The notes under the pieces: model-generated
What the model saw: the letters and a program-made list of their open reading frames with translations, nothing else
Told to the model about the DNA's origin: nothing
The model's database searches: none
Source of the DNA: Alphaproteobacteria bacterium
Lineage (GTDB): Bacteria; Pseudomonadota; Alphaproteobacteria; Rhodobacterales; Rhodobacteraceae
Length of the DNA: 5,318 nt
NCBI GenBank assembly: GCA_030428025.1
Contig: JAUIBJ010000296.1
Location: forward strand, 1 to 5,318
Direction of reading: 5' to 3'
In this document: piece by piece, positions 4,991-5,318 of the stretch
Layout: every line of letters begins with the position of its first letter
How positions within the stretch are numbered: position 1 is the first letter of the stretch
Position numbers and translations under genes: made by a program

Positions 4991-5318
4991 TTACCGAAGC
5001 GTCCCGGCCTCTCTGTCGCGACGGGTTTGAGCGTCGGGCCGGCGCCGTGGATCTTCCCGTTCGAGCGCGATGTCGGCCAGTGTCGACCGGTTCAGGTTCT
5101 CGAGAAAGGCAGCCTCGGCCGCCCGCAGGCGGGACTTGAGCCGGCAGCGCCCGTCGATCACGCAGGAGCCGCCATCGGAGCCCAGGCATTCGACGAGCGG
5201 CTGGCCTTCCTCGAGCGACCGGACCACGGCACCCAGCCGGATTCTGTCTGCGGGCCGGGCAAGGACGGCGCCGCCGCCGCCGCCGCGCCGCGTTTCGATC
5301 AGGCCGGCGCGGGAGAGG
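4991..5318 (-). CDS. Rrf2-family Fe-S transcriptional regulator, NsrR/RirA-like (5' end missing)
   Basis: The reading frame enters from the right edge and ends with TAA at 4991-4993; 108 codons are visible. Its start lies outside the window, and an internal GTG at 5225-5227 is not the start because family sequence continues before it. The visible part begins with the end of the winged helix, LSRAGLIETRRGGGGG and AVLARPADRIRLGAVVRSLE (Rrf2 pattern: L-kAGLv-s-RG-gGG--LArpa--I-l-dVv). It continues with VECLGSDGGSCVIDGRCRLK, whose three cysteines have spacing C-x7-C-x5-C, then AAFLENLNRSTLADI. The cysteines are the Rrf2 iron-sulphur cluster ligands. The CRLK and TLADI motifs fit NsrR, the nitric-oxide sensor; the spacing also fits the iron regulator RirA. 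A basic tail follows (about 86-108). It converges on the XRE gene, and no regulatory target can be seen here. Confidence 0.85.
   Translation of the reverse strand, partial: LSRAGLIETRRGGGGGAVLARPADRIRLGAVVRSLEEGQPLVECLGSDGGSCVIDGRCRLKSRLRAAEAAFLENLNRSTLADIALEREDPRRRPDAQTRRDREAGTLR
5269..5285. repeat. Short GCC trinucleotide repeat inside the Rrf2 gene
   Basis: Consecutive GCC units encode a run of five glycines on the minus strand, at the wing of the winged-helix domain. Relatives usually have RGxGGG here, so the run is slightly longer than normal. It could be prone to slippage. Confidence 0.45.

Noticed and set aside
4035..5189. Minus-strand open frames of 165 and 213 codons across and beyond the XRE gene
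   Set aside because: They are antisense to a gene with a clear HTH and ribosome-binding site, or out of frame with the Rrf2 gene. Neither shows a domain.
1..5318. CRISPR array, toxin-antitoxin pair, retron, phage or insertion sequence
   Set aside because: I saw no regularly spaced repeats, transposase or integrase motifs, terminal inverted repeats or reverse transcriptase motifs on either strand.

Overview
The window looks like part of a chromosome (or large replicon) of a high-GC alphaproteobacterium, most likely of the Rhodobacterales. The base composition and codon use point this way, as do the Tat-exported family-5 solute-binding protein beside an XRE regulator and the NsrR/RirA-like Rrf2 regulator. 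This placement is inferred from style; no marker gene is present.

Layout from left to right. Bases 1-600 hold no intact gene. They contain a perfect 9-bp GC hairpin (37-61) and two degraded gene fragments on the plus strand lying end to end. The first is the DNA-binding half of a GntR-family regulator (about 165-328). The second is the middle of a ProV/OpuAA-type glycine betaine/proline ABC ATPase (about 332-600), with an in-frame stop and a frameshift. Bases 578-2245 (minus) encode a cytoplasmic YtcJ-type amidohydrolase (amidohydrolase family 3), whose last codons run over the end of the ATPase relic. Bases 2321-3913 (minus) encode a Tat-exported solute-binding protein of the DppA/OppA/NikA superfamily (SBP_bac_5). 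The 75-base gap between these two genes holds a 10-bp perfect stem-loop. Bases 4059-4862 (plus) encode a divergent XRE-family regulator with an uncharacterised C-terminal domain. The intergenic region at 3914-4058 contains candidate promoter and operator elements. At the right edge (4991-5318, minus) lies the C-terminal part of an Rrf2-family regulator with three cysteines for an Fe-S cluster.

The central three genes read as one functional module. The periplasmic binding protein would capture an amide- or peptide-like solute, the co-directional amidohydrolase would hydrolyse it or a derivative in the cytoplasm, and the divergent XRE protein would control the pair. No permease or ATPase gene accompanies the binding protein here. 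The neighbouring ATPase debris belongs to a different transporter class, so the binding protein must use a translocator encoded elsewhere or outside the window. I see no CRISPR array, tRNA, rRNA or insertion sequence. The least expected content is the mosaic of gene relics at the left end.
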